Origin: Firmicutes bacterium UBA3572
GTDB lineage: Bacteria; Bacillota; Desulfotomaculia; Desulfotomaculales; Desulforudaceae
NCBI GenBank assembly: GCA_002375985.1
Contig: DFNH01000016.1
Span: forward strand, 34,829 to 57,464
Direction: 5' to 3'
Length of the DNA stretch: 22,636 bases
Shown: positions 6,371-14,133 of the stretch, one piece after another
Layout: each line of letters starts with the position of its first letter
Numbering within the stretch: position 1 is the first letter of the stretch
Program-made: the position numbers and the translations under genes
Notes under the pieces: generated by a model
The model's database searches: none
What the model saw: only the letters and a program-made list of their open reading frames with translations
Told to the model about the DNA's origin: nothing

Positions 6371-6550
6371 AACATAATATTGGGTTGGAAAATCGAAAAG
6401 CGGGGGAAAAGTGCGGGCAAAGCCTTGTTCCTTACGGAAAAATTCAGGGGTAAAGCAGGATTTCAGTGAACGCTGTCAAACAATTAGCCAAGCGGGGAAA
6501 CATGTGCCAATGTGTCGAAAATATGGCAACCTGTGTAAGGGGGTGCGCTG
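6371..6550 (+). other. Remaining leader of the basal-body operon
   Basis: No recognised gene lies here. It contains a hairpin at 6423-6449 (CCTTG/CAGGG outside TTCC/GGAA) and an inverted repeat TGCCA (6505-6509) / TGGCA (6524-6528) just upstream of the flgB SD, which could affect translation. A 42-codon TTG-initiated frame (6341-6469) ends inside it. Confidence 0.4.
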
Positions 6551-6946
6551 ATGCTGGGCAAGGACCCGGTAATGGCTTTGCTTGCCCGGGCGTTGGATGG
6601 GGAAGCCCTGCGACAGCGGGTGATTGCGGACAACATCGCCAACCTGAACACCCCCGGGTTCAAGCGTTCGGAGGTGGACTTCCAGACCTTCATGAAGGCG
6701 GCGTTGGAGGGTTCCCCGGGGCCGCTCAAACGAACGGACGTACGGCATCTCCCGGCGCGATCCGGGAGCGGGGCGGAAGCGGTGCGGCAGGTCCGGGAGA
6801 CCTCCATGCGCGCGGACGGAAACAACGTGGACTTGGACCGGGAGATGATCGCGCTGATAGAAAACGCCTTGGGCTACCGGGCGGTAAGTCAGTTCTGGAC
6901 CAGCAAATTTAACATTTATTCTCAGGTCATCAGGGGCGGGAGGTGA
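6551..6946 (+). CDS. flgB: Flagellar basal-body rod protein FlgB
   Basis: The 131-aa protein has the family length and the rod-protein N-terminal signature (RVIADNIANLNTPGFKRSEV, residues 22-41). Its C-terminal helix contains the VDLDREMIALIENALGY pattern that precedes the final coiled segment of rod proteins. FlgB is a proximal rod subunit, exported by the flagellar secretion apparatus without a cleaved signal and assembled on the MS ring. The ATG is preceded by AAGGGGGTG (6537-6545) at good spacing. It is the first gene of the long plus-strand operon, and its stop codon lies within the SD of flgC. The upstream c-di-GMP riboswitch would control it together with everything that follows. Confidence 0.96.
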   Translation: MLGKDPVMALLARALDGEALRQRVIADNIANLNTPGFKRSEVDFQTFMKAALEGSPGPLKRTDVRHLPARSGSGAEAVRQVRETSMRADGNNVDLDREMIALIENALGYRAVSQFWTSKFNIYSQVIRGGR

Positions 6947-6953
6947 TTGACCC

Positions 6954-7370
6954 TTGAATTTCTTCCAGAGTTTCGCGATCAGCGGTTCGGGAATGACCGC
7001 CGAGCGGCTGCGGTTGGATCTGATCAGTAACAACATTGCCAACCTAAACACCACTCGGAGTCCGGAGGGCGGTCCCTACCGGCGGGAGGTGCCCGTCTTT
7101 GTTCGGCATCTGGAGCGGGCAAAGCGGGGATTTCAAGGCGGGGGTGTGCGGGTGGCCGCCGTGGTAAAAGACCCCAGCCCGCCGCGTATTGTGCACGAGC
7201 CGGGACATCCGGACGCTGACGCCGCCGGGTACGTAGCCTATCCGAACGTGGACCTGAACCGGGAGTTTATCGACATGATTGGGGCCCGGCGGGCCTACGA
7301 GGCCAACGCGGCCGCGTTGGAGGCCGCGAAGCAGATGGTCAGCCGCGCCCTGGAGCTGGGACGCGGTTAG
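6954..7370 (+). CDS. flgC: Flagellar basal-body rod protein FlgC
   Basis: The 138-aa product is a rod protein with the N-terminal motif LDLISNNIANLNTT (residues 22-35) and the C-terminal YPNVDLNREFIDMIGARRAY stretch typical of FlgC (PNVDxxxEFIDMI...RAYEAN). FlgC forms the proximal rod with FlgB and FlgF. The start codon is TTG at 6954, supported by GGGAGGTGA (6938-6946), which overlaps the flgB stop, and by alignment of the predicted N-terminus MNFFQSFAISGSGM with other FlgC proteins. The spacing to flgB is 7 nt, implying coupled translation. Confidence 0.96.
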   Translation: MNFFQSFAISGSGMTAERLRLDLISNNIANLNTTRSPEGGPYRREVPVFVRHLERAKRGFQGGGVRVAAVVKDPSPPRIVHEPGHPDADAAGYVAYPNVDLNREFIDMIGARRAYEANAAALEAAKQMVSRALELGRG

Positions 7371-7398
7371 ATTAGAACGGAGATAAGGAGGAGCACGC

Positions 7399-7689
7399 GT
7401 GGTCAGGGAAATCACCTTGCAACCCATTGTGTTACCGGCGGAACCTCAGGGCGGTACCCGCCAGTCCGGCCCGAGCTTCGGGGAAATCCTGGGCGAGGCG
7501 ATCAACCGTCTGAATGAGAGCCAGGTGCGGGCGGATGTGGCTGTGCGCAAGTTCCTCGCGGGGGAAGTTGAGGACGTGCACCAGGTGGTGATCGCCCTGC
7601 GCGAGGCCGAGCTGACCATGCAACTGGCCGTGGAGGTGCGCAACAAGATCCTGGAGGCTTACCAGGAGTTGGCGCGCACGCCGGTGTAG
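7399..7689 (+). CDS. fliE: Flagellar hook-basal body complex protein FliE
   Basis: The 96-aa protein has the usual FliE length. The variable, Pro/Gln-rich start is followed by FGEILGEAINRLNESQ (about residues 27-42) and the conserved helix with AGEVEDVHQVVIALREAEL (about 54-72) and the ending VEVRNKILEAYQELARTPV. FliE links the MS ring to the rod and is among the earliest exported substrates. The GTG start at 7399 is preceded by AAGGAGG (7385-7391). It lies 28 nt after flgC and 34 nt before fliF, in the standard Firmicutes order flgB-flgC-fliE-fliF. Confidence 0.95.
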   Translation: MVREITLQPIVLPAEPQGGTRQSGPSFGEILGEAINRLNESQVRADVAVRKFLAGEVEDVHQVVIALREAELTMQLAVEVRNKILEAYQELARTPV

Positions 7690-7723
7690 GTGCTTTTCAC
7701 CGGTTGGTCCGGGAGGGAGGTTG

Positions 7724-9259
7724 ATGGAAGGGCGGGCCGCACTGGCCAGGTTGAACGAACGGTGGCGGGGATTGAGCGCTATCCATAGAGTTTCACTGGT
7801 GGTGTTGGTGATTGCCAGCCTGCTGGCGCTGTATTATCTGGGTCAATTTGTCCGCCAGATGAATTACACCACCCTTTTCGCCCGGTTGGACCCCCACGAA
7901 GCGGGAGCGATCGTCCAACAACTGGACAGCATGCGCGTCCCCTACCTGTTACAGGACGGGGGGACCACCATCCAGGTGCCGAAAAACCGTGTGGACGAGG
8001 TGCGGATCCAGCTGGCCACCACCGGTGCACTAGGCGTTGACGGCGCCGGGTGGGAGCTGTTTGACAAAAGCAAGCTCGGGATCACCGAGTTCGAACAGCA
8101 GGTCAATTACCAGCGGGCGCTTCAGGAAGAGCTGCGCCGAACCATCGTCCAGATGGACGAGGTGGAGGCGGCGCGGGTGCATCTGGTGTTGCCCGAGAAG
8201 AGCATCTTTGCCGAGGCGCAGTCGCCGCCATCGGCTTCCATCGCGGTAAAGCTCCGCCCGGGCGCGGAACTGAGTCCAGATCAGGTGCGCGGTGTGGTGA
8301 CCCTGGTGGCCGGCAGTGTAGAGGGGTTGACGGTAGAGAATGTACACCTGATTGACATGCGCGGCCGTCTCTTGAGCGGGGATCTTTCCCAGGACACGGC
8401 GGCGGGCATTGCCCAGTCCCACCAGGAGATCAGGCGCAACTACGAACGCGAGCTGGAGCAGCGGCTCCAGCAGATGATCCAGCGCATCGTCGGGCCGGGC
8501 CGGGTGGTGGTCATGGTGACCGCCGAAATGGACTTCAGCCAGCAGCAGTCGGTTTCTACCATCCCGTACGGGGAGCCGCAGGTGGTCAGTGAACAGACGG
8601 TACGGGAGGAACGTGAGGGTCAGGGCACCGGCGGAGTGCCGGGTATGGACGCCAATGTGCCGGGTCCGGACACCTACCCGCTGGCCGGGACCACGCAGAC
8701 CGAATCGTACCTCCGTGAGGAGACGGTTACCAACTACCACGTGGGTACGCTGCAACAGACCCTGGTGCAGCCCCCGGGAGAGCTCCGGCGGCTTTCGACC
8801 TCGGTGGTGGTTGACGGAGATCTCACTCCCGACCGGGCGGCGCAGATTCAGGAAGTGGTGGCTGCCGCGCTGGGTTTTAATCCGGAGCGGGGGGACCAGA
8901 TCGTGGTGGCTCCCATGGCCTTTGACACCACCTACCAGGAGCAACTCGAGGAGGAACTGCGCCGCGCCGAAGAGGCGGCCGCCGAAGAGGAACGCCGCCA
9001 GTTGCTGATGTACGCGGCAGCGGCCGGGGCCGTGCTGCTCCTGCTGGTGATCGCGGTAGTGACCGCTCTGGTGGTCAGCCGGCGCCGGCGGGCGGAACCG
9101 GAGCCGCAGGTGGAGGACGTGATTCCCGTGGCCGTGGCGCAGGCCGATACCGCTCCGGCCGACCAGTTAAGTGAAAAACAGCGGGACGTCCGCGAGCTGG
9201 CCCGGCAAAAGCCGGAGGAGGTCGCCCAGATCATCAAGGTTTGGTTAACCGAAAAGTAG
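7724..9259 (+). CDS. fliF: Flagellar MS-ring protein FliF
   Basis: The product is 511 aa from the ATG at 7724; a TTG one codon earlier (7721) is an alternative and both share the purine-rich SD GGGAGGGAGG (7711-7720). The first transmembrane segment (about residues 22-42) is followed by the YscJ/FliF ring-building region (YTTLFARLDPHEAGAIVQQL, GWELFDKSKLGITEFEQQVN, ARVHLVLPEKSIF), then the FliF-specific region. The second membrane segment lies at about 427-450. A basic and acidic cytoplasmic tail ends with LARQKPEEVAQIIKVWLTEK, the part that binds FliG. FliF forms the membrane ring on which rod, C ring and export gate assemble. Length and order are typical. Confidence 0.97.
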   Translation: MEGRAALARLNERWRGLSAIHRVSLVVLVIASLLALYYLGQFVRQMNYTTLFARLDPHEAGAIVQQLDSMRVPYLLQDGGTTIQVPKNRVDEVRIQLATTGALGVDGAGWELFDKSKLGITEFEQQVNYQRALQEELRRTIVQMDEVEAARVHLVLPEKSIFAEAQSPPSASIAVKLRPGAELSPDQVRGVVTLVAGSVEGLTVENVHLIDMRGRLLSGDLSQDTAAGIAQSHQEIRRNYERELEQRLQQMIQRIVGPGRVVVMVTAEMDFSQQQSVSTIPYGEPQVVSEQTVREEREGQGTGGVPGMDANVPGPDTYPLAGTTQTESYLREETVTNYHVGTLQQTLVQPPGELRRLSTSVVVDGDLTPDRAAQIQEVVAAALGFNPERGDQIVVAPMAFDTTYQEQLEEELRRAEEAAAEEERRQLLMYAAAAGAVLLLLVIAVVTALVVSRRRRAEPEPQVEDVIPVAVAQADTAPADQLSEKQRDVRELARQKPEEVAQIIKVWLTEK

Positions 9260-9274
9260 GGGGAAGGACGCCCG

Positions 9275-10288
9275 GTGACATCTGCTACTGCCAAGCCTGG
9301 CTTGCGTAAAGCAGCCATCTTGCTGATCGCCTTGGGTGCTGACCTCTCGGCCCGGGTGTTAAAGCATGACTTTTTCGACGAGGAGATCGAGGAAATCTCC
9401 TTTATGATCAACCAGATGGAACGGGTGCCGCCCGAGGTGCGGGACCAGGTTTTGGAGGAGTTTTACCAACTGTACGAAGCCCGGCAGTACCTGATCCAGG
9501 GCGGGCCGAAGTACTGTAAGGAAATGCTGGAAAAGGCGGTCGGCCGGGAGAAGGCGGAAAGCATCCTGAAGCGTTTGACTGCGGCGCAGCAGACGATTCC
9601 GTTTTATTCCTTGCGCAAGACCGACCCGAAACACCTGTTGAGCTTCATTCGGGACGAGCACCCGCAGACCATCGCCATGATCCTGGCCTACCTGGAGCCG
9701 GCCCAGGCGACCGCCATTCTGGGCGCGCTGCCGCCCGAAATCCAAAGCGAGGTGGCCCGGCGAATTGCGATCATGGAGCGGGCTTCGCCCGATGTGGTCC
9801 AGGACGTGGAACGGGTGCTGGAGCGCAAACTGTCCGTTGTTACGACTGAAGAAGCTCTGGATGTGGGCGGGGTGCAGGCGCTGGTCCGGATGTTGAACAT
9901 GGCCGACCGGGCGACGGAGAAGGCGATCTTAGAGGAGCTGGAGCGGGACGATCCGCGTCTGGCGGAGGAGATCCGCCAGCAGCTGTTCGTGTTTGAAGAC
10001 ATCGTCAAACTGGACGACGTGTCTGTTCAGCGCATCCTGCGCGATGTCAACCCGAAAGACCTGGCACTGGCCCTGCGCGGGGCGAACGAGGAAGTGCGGC
10101 AAAAGATCTACAAGAACCAGTCCCAGCGCGCCTCGCAGATGCTGCGGGAGGAAATCGAGTTTATGGGGCCGGTGCGCCTGAAAGAGGTGGAGGAGGCCCA
10201 GCAGCGGATCGTCAAGGTGATCCGTGCCCTGGAGGAAGCTGGAGAGGTGGTGGTTTTCAGGGGTGGCGAAGATGCCCTTATCGTCTAG
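9275..10288 (+). CDS. fliG: Flagellar motor switch protein FliG
   Basis: The 337-aa protein matches FliG throughout: an N-terminal FliF-binding domain (KAAILLIALGADLSARVLKH), the middle-domain EHPQT motif (residues 128-132) and a C-terminal torque domain. The positions equivalent to E. coli K264, R281, D288, D289 and R297 are R268, R285, E292, E293 and R301, so charge is kept although three residues differ. FliG forms the upper C ring and contacts the stator. The start is GTG at 9275, with the SD GGGGGAAGGA (9259-9268) directly after the fliF stop. Its 3' end overlaps fliH by 17 nt. FliM, its normal C-ring partner, is not encoded in this operon. Confidence 0.97.
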   Translation: MTSATAKPGLRKAAILLIALGADLSARVLKHDFFDEEIEEISFMINQMERVPPEVRDQVLEEFYQLYEARQYLIQGGPKYCKEMLEKAVGREKAESILKRLTAAQQTIPFYSLRKTDPKHLLSFIRDEHPQTIAMILAYLEPAQATAILGALPPEIQSEVARRIAIMERASPDVVQDVERVLERKLSVVTTEEALDVGGVQALVRMLNMADRATEKAILEELERDDPRLAEEIRQQLFVFEDIVKLDDVSVQRILRDVNPKDLALALRGANEEVRQKIYKNQSQRASQMLREEIEFMGPVRLKEVEEAQQRIVKVIRALEEAGEVVVFRGGEDALIV

Positions 10289-10925
10289 TGCGCTTAACCG
10301 ACGCATTCTTAAACGTGTGCCCGTGGGCGACTACCCGTTCCGGCTTCCGTTGAAGCGTTCCGAGGAGGAAAGGCCGGACGAGGAAGCGGTGACCAAACCG
10401 GAGGAGTTGTTGGCGCAGGCCCGGGCCGAAGCCGAAGAGATCAGACGCCGGGCTTACGAGGAGGGGCGGCACGAGGGCTACCGCGAGGGGTTGGCCCAAG
10501 CGCGGGCCGAGGCCGAGGCCATCCGACAGCGTGCCCGGAACGTGCTCCGGGAAGCGGAAGCAACCAGGCGCCGGATCCTGGACGAACTCGAACCGGAACT
10601 CCGGGAACTAGCCGTGGAAATTGCCGAAAAGATCGTGGCCCGGCAGTTGGAATTGCAACCGGATTCAATTGCCGCCGTGGCCCGGGAGGCCCTGACCGCG
10701 GTGCGCGACCGGGAAAGCGTGGTGATTTACGTCCACCCGTCGCAACTGCTGCACCTGCAGCGCGCGCTACCCGAGTTGCAAGCGCTCCTGCCCGAGAATG
10801 CCTCCGTGCGGATTATTGGCGATGCCGACCTGAAGACCGGCGGCGTGCTGGTGGAAACCGAGCGGGGGTTGGTGGACGCCACGGTGGACGTCCGGTGGCG
10901 TCAGGTTTTAAAAGCGTTGGAATGA
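10272..10925 (+). CDS. fliH: Flagellar export ATPase regulator FliH
   Basis: From the ATG at 10272 the product is 217 aa. A charged N-terminal part leads into a long coiled coil with two near-identical units of LAQARAEAE-IR-RA (about residues 48-62 and 74-88), joined by the GRHEGYREG segment, a GxxxG-repeat helix typical of FliH. The C-terminal domain (about 110-217) has LAVEIAEKIVARQLEL and ends GGVLVETERGLVDATVDVRW, the conserved FliH/YscL tail. FliH dimers bind FliI and hold it at the C ring and export gate. The start overlaps fliG by 17 nt; the SD is weak, so coupling to fliG translation is likely. A GTG at 10263 is a possible alternative start. Confidence 0.93.
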   Translation: MPLSSSALNRRILKRVPVGDYPFRLPLKRSEEERPDEEAVTKPEELLAQARAEAEEIRRRAYEEGRHEGYREGLAQARAEAEAIRQRARNVLREAEATRRRILDELEPELRELAVEIAEKIVARQLELQPDSIAAVAREALTAVRDRESVVIYVHPSQLLHLQRALPELQALLPENASVRIIGDADLKTGGVLVETERGLVDATVDVRWRQVLKALE

Positions 10926-10934
10926 TGCCTTCTT

Positions 10935-10948
10935 AAAGGATGTGATGA
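10935..10948 (+). promoter_or_regulatory. Extended Shine-Dalgarno fixing the fliI TTG start
   Basis: AAAGGATGTGATGA differs from the extended Firmicutes SD AAAGGAGGTGATC by few bases and lies just before TTG at 10953. The nearby GTG (10942) and ATG (10945) are in other frames, so TTG is the only start that fits. Confidence 0.6.
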
Positions 10949-10952
10949 ATAC

Positions 10953-12317
10953 TTGGCCGAGAGAGCTTTTGCCAAGGATTTGCAGACCTGGCGTGCGCAA
11001 ATACGCGCCGTCCGGCCGTTTCGGCTGCTCGGCCGGGTGACCAAGGTGATCGGCCTGACCGTGGAGGTCGAGGGATTAAACACCTTCATCGGGGAGATCT
11101 GTGCCGTCCATGTACCCGGTGAGCCCCGGCCGATACAGGGCGAAGTAGTCGGTTTCCGGGGACCAACCTCCCTGCTGATGCCGTTGGGCGAGTTGCGGGG
11201 CATCCGGCCCGGGTGCCGCGTGGAGCCCCTGGGACGGGCGCTCACCGTCAGGGTCGGCGAACACCTCCTTGGCCGGGTGGTGGACGGTTTGGGTCGCCCG
11301 CTGCACGGGGGCGAAGGCGGGCAGCCGGGCCAGGAACCGCCGGAAGCGGTGGAATACCCGGTGCACAACACGCCGCCCGACCCGCTTGACCGCCGGCGCA
11401 TCGATCAGGTTCTGGCTACCGGCGTGCGCGCCATCGACGGTTTTTTGACCTGCGGGCGCGGGCAGCGTCTGGGTGTTTTCTCCGGGAGCGGCGTGGGCAA
11501 GAGTGTGCTTCTGGGGATGCTTTGCCGCCACTGCACCGCCGACGTCAACGTGGTGGCTCTGGTCGGCGAGCGGGGCCGGGAGGTGAAGGATTTTTTGGAG
11601 CGCGACCTGGGCCCGGAAGGTTTGGCCCGCTCGGTGGTCGTGGTGGCTACTTCCGACCAGCCGGCGTTGATCCGCCTGCGGGCGGCCCTGGTGGCCACGA
11701 CGATTGCCGAGTATTTTCGGGATCAGGGGCGGGACGTGTTGCTCTTAATGGATTCGGTCACCCGCTTCGCCTTGGCCCAGCGGGAAGTGGGCCTGGCCGT
11801 GGGCGAGCCCCCTACCACCCGGGGCTACACCCCCTCGGTGTTTGCCCTGTTGCCCAAGCTGTTGGAGCGGGCGGGCACGAACGCGACCGGTTCGATCACC
11901 GGTTTTTACACCGTGCTGGTGGAGGGTGACGACCTGCAGGAGCCGGTGGCGGACGCCGTGCGGAGCATCCTGGACGGCCACATCGTTTTGAGCCGGGAGT
12001 TGGCCGCCCGGAACCATTATCCGGCCATCGACGTCCTGCAGAGCGCCAGCCGCCTGATGCTGGATCTGGCCTCTCCGGAGCACCAGAGGGCGGCGGCTTA
12101 CTTGCGCCGGCTGCTGGCGGCTTTTAAGGAGGCCGAGGATCTGGTCAATATCGGGGCGTATGTGTCCGGCTCCAATCCGCTGGTGGACGAGGCTTTGGCC
12201 AAATACGGGTCGATCACCGGCTTTCTGCAGCAGGAGCAGGATGAGCACACCGATTTCGGAGAAACGGTCACCAGGTTAAGGACCCTGGCGGGAGAGGCGG
12301 AAGGAAGCGATGGCTAG
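10953..12317 (+). CDS. fliI: Flagellum-specific export ATPase FliI
   Basis: The 454-aa protein is an F1-beta-like type III ATPase. The Walker A motif SGSGVGKS spans residues 177-184, the Walker B strand DVLLLMD 261-267, and the family signature EPPTTRGYTPSVFALLPKL begins near residue 285. The N-terminal beta-barrel domain contains GEIC and a loop leading to PLGRALTVRVGEHLLGRVVDG. FliI hydrolyses ATP to help load unfolded substrates at the export gate, with FliH as regulator and FliJ as central stalk. The start is TTG, forced by frame. Its 3' end overlaps fliJ by 8 nt. Length is typical (about 435-455 aa). Confidence 0.97.
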   Translation: MAERAFAKDLQTWRAQIRAVRPFRLLGRVTKVIGLTVEVEGLNTFIGEICAVHVPGEPRPIQGEVVGFRGPTSLLMPLGELRGIRPGCRVEPLGRALTVRVGEHLLGRVVDGLGRPLHGGEGGQPGQEPPEAVEYPVHNTPPDPLDRRRIDQVLATGVRAIDGFLTCGRGQRLGVFSGSGVGKSVLLGMLCRHCTADVNVVALVGERGREVKDFLERDLGPEGLARSVVVVATSDQPALIRLRAALVATTIAEYFRDQGRDVLLLMDSVTRFALAQREVGLAVGEPPTTRGYTPSVFALLPKLLERAGTNATGSITGFYTVLVEGDDLQEPVADAVRSILDGHIVLSRELAARNHYPAIDVLQSASRLMLDLASPEHQRAAAYLRRLLAAFKEAEDLVNIGAYVSGSNPLVDEALAKYGSITGFLQQEQDEHTDFGETVTRLRTLAGEAEGSDG

Positions 12318-12762
12318 ATTTGTTTTCCGGCTCCAGCCGGTGCTTGAGATCCGCGGTTTGAAGGAAGAACTGGCCCATCAGAGTTTGGCTGACGCCCTTG
12401 CGCGCCGCCAGGCTTGTGCGGATCGGCTGGCCGATACCCGGCGCCGTCTGGGGGAAGCCTTGGAATTGGACGCCGGGGGCGGTTTTGATTTGGCCGCCGG
12501 GCTGTACCTGGACTGTTACCGTGAGTGTCTGAAAAAGCACAGCCGGGAACAGGCCCGGGCGCTGGCCCGGTGTGAAAAGGAGGTGGAAACACGGCGGGCG
12601 CAAGTGGTAGAGGCCAGGCGCGCGCGGGTGGTGCTGGAACGGCTGAAGGAAAAGCGGTATCAGGCTTTCCGGGCCCACGAGGTCGCCCGCGAAATTAAGG
12701 AGCTGGATGAGTTGGGCACCCGCGCTTTTCAACTCTGTAACTCCAAGAAAGGAGGTGAATAG
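12310..12762 (+). CDS. fliJ: Flagellar export protein FliJ
   Basis: The 150-aa product is almost entirely predicted coiled coil, rich in Arg, Ala, Glu and Leu, beginning with the FliJ-typical FRLQPVLEIRGLKEE (about residues 6-20). FliJ is the stalk-like component inside the FliI hexamer and also escorts chaperones. The ATG start at 12310 lies inside the end of fliI (8-nt overlap). The final codons (KKGGE) contain AAAGGAGGTGAA, which acts as the SD for fliK, and the stop TAG directly abuts the fliK start, so FliJ and FliK translation should be tightly coupled. Sequence similarity in this family is low; the call rests on length, composition, motif and position. Confidence 0.92.
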   Translation: MARFVFRLQPVLEIRGLKEELAHQSLADALARRQACADRLADTRRRLGEALELDAGGGFDLAAGLYLDCYRECLKKHSREQARALARCEKEVETRRAQVVEARRARVVLERLKEKRYQAFRAHEVAREIKELDELGTRAFQLCNSKKGGE

Positions 12763-14118
12763 GTGAGCTTAGTACCCATAACCTTTTCGGGGTCCGGCTC
12801 CCCGCCGTTTCCAGACCGCATGGCGCGCCAAACGTCTCCAGGGGGTTTTCTTGCGGCGCTTTTTGCCGTGCTCGAACGGGGACCGGAGCCCGGTGTTCGG
12901 CTGGCCAGTGTGCTGCCGGATTACCGGGGCGGTGCCGGCACGCCGGAGGGCAGGCTTACGCTTTTTAAGCCTGACGGATGTTCGGCCGCTGGAGAACCGG
13001 GGCGCGTGGCCGCACCTGGTGGAAAACCGGCGCCGGTTGTATCCCCTCCGCCGGCGGCCGGGAACGGGTATGCGGCCCCGGTTCGTGCCGCCGTCTCGCA
13101 GGTTGGAGTGGAGACGGGTCATGCCAGGCCGGACGTGGGATTTGGTTCCGGCGGAAGGCCCGATGCTGCTCTTGCTGGGACACAGTCTGACCGTTCCGGG
13201 TTCCAGGCGCAACCGGCGGCAGAGCGTCCCGCTCTGATCCGCCACGAGACGCCGGTTCGGATCGAGGCTGGAATCGTCTGGACGAAATCCGATGGCGGGA
13301 ACGCGGGGATCGTGCGGCCAGGCCCGGTGCCGCTGGAAAGCGGTCGTGGACAGGCGGTCAGGCTCACTCCCGTGCCGGAGAAGGCCGAAAGTGGAGCCCC
13401 GGTGGTTTTTCCGAAAGTGAAAAACCCTGCAGGCAATACCTGGCATGTGCCGGTTGTTGAAGGGCGCGTTCCGGCGTTTGCTGTATCTGACCGCCAGACG
13501 GTAGGCCAGGTGGCGCAAGCGGTGGAGCCCGGCGTGACCTCCGGGAATGAGCGGAGTGTGTCGCAGCCCGCGGTTACCGCCGCCGTAGACAGAGTACTGC
13601 TGTCTACCGTCGCCGACCGACCGGCCCCAGGGCAAGTTCCCAACCCGGCGGTTAGCGCAGATGCGGCGGCCACGTTACGAAACGGGACACAACCCGAACT
13701 GCCGGCGGTGGCCCGGCAGTTGGCCGAGGCGGTGCTGGTCCAGGTGCGCCGGCTGCAGGCCGGAGTGGGGCAGGCCGTCCTGGTGCGGATCACGCTCGAA
13801 CCACCCCAACTCGGCCGGGTTACTTTGAAGCTGACTTTTGGCCGTGACGGGCTGGAAGCCCAGTTTCTCACCCCGGACCGGGCGGTGAAAAGCGTGCTTG
13901 AGCAGGCGCTGCCCCAACTGCGAGAGGCGTTGCTCCGCCAGGAAATCAATCTCGGAAACACCACGGTGTTCCTGGGGCAGGAAGACCCCGGCGAACGTGC
14001 GTTCCGTCTGCTGCGGAACACGTGGGCTGAAAGGCACGCACCGGACGAGGTTTCCGAACCTCCGGACGGTGAAGGCCGGACGCCAACCCCCCAAAGCGGG
14101 GTGAACTACCTGGTGTAG
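12763..14118 (+). CDS. fliK: Flagellar hook-length control protein FliK
   Basis: The 451-aa protein shows the FliK layout. A long N-terminal part (1 to about 300), rich in Pro, Gly, Ala and Val and without recognised domains, acts as the ruler. The C-terminal Flg_hook domain (about 310-415) includes QAVLVRITLEPPQLGRVTLKL, GLEAQFLTPDRAVKSVLEQAL and LRQEINLGNTTVFLG. FliK measures the hook and, through its C-terminal domain, makes FlhB switch from rod/hook to filament export. The GTG at 12763 follows the fliJ stop with no gap, and its strong SD lies inside fliJ. flgD follows after 15 nt. The N-terminal part is poorly conserved, so homology searches will see mainly the C-terminal third. Confidence 0.94.
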   Translation: MSLVPITFSGSGSPPFPDRMARQTSPGGFLAALFAVLERGPEPGVRLASVLPDYRGGAGTPEGRLTLFKPDGCSAAGEPGRVAAPGGKPAPVVSPPPAAGNGYAAPVRAAVSQVGVETGHARPDVGFGSGGRPDAALAGTQSDRSGFQAQPAAERPALIRHETPVRIEAGIVWTKSDGGNAGIVRPGPVPLESGRGQAVRLTPVPEKAESGAPVVFPKVKNPAGNTWHVPVVEGRVPAFAVSDRQTVGQVAQAVEPGVTSGNERSVSQPAVTAAVDRVLLSTVADRPAPGQVPNPAVSADAAATLRNGTQPELPAVARQLAEAVLVQVRRLQAGVGQAVLVRITLEPPQLGRVTLKLTFGRDGLEAQFLTPDRAVKSVLEQALPQLREALLRQEINLGNTTVFLGQEDPGERAFRLLRNTWAERHAPDEVSEPPDGEGRTPTPQSGVNYLV

Positions 14119-14133
14119 AGGAGGGAAGAAAAG

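Noticed and set aside
8030..8944. 304-codon open frame on the minus strand opposite fliF
   Set aside because: It lies wholly inside fliF, which is unmistakable; the product is His/Arg/Leu-rich with no family features.
13119..14021. 300-codon minus-strand frame opposite fliK
   Set aside because: Low-complexity Ser/Thr/Arg product of antisense GC-rich DNA, and the FliK C-terminal domain is clear on the plus strand.
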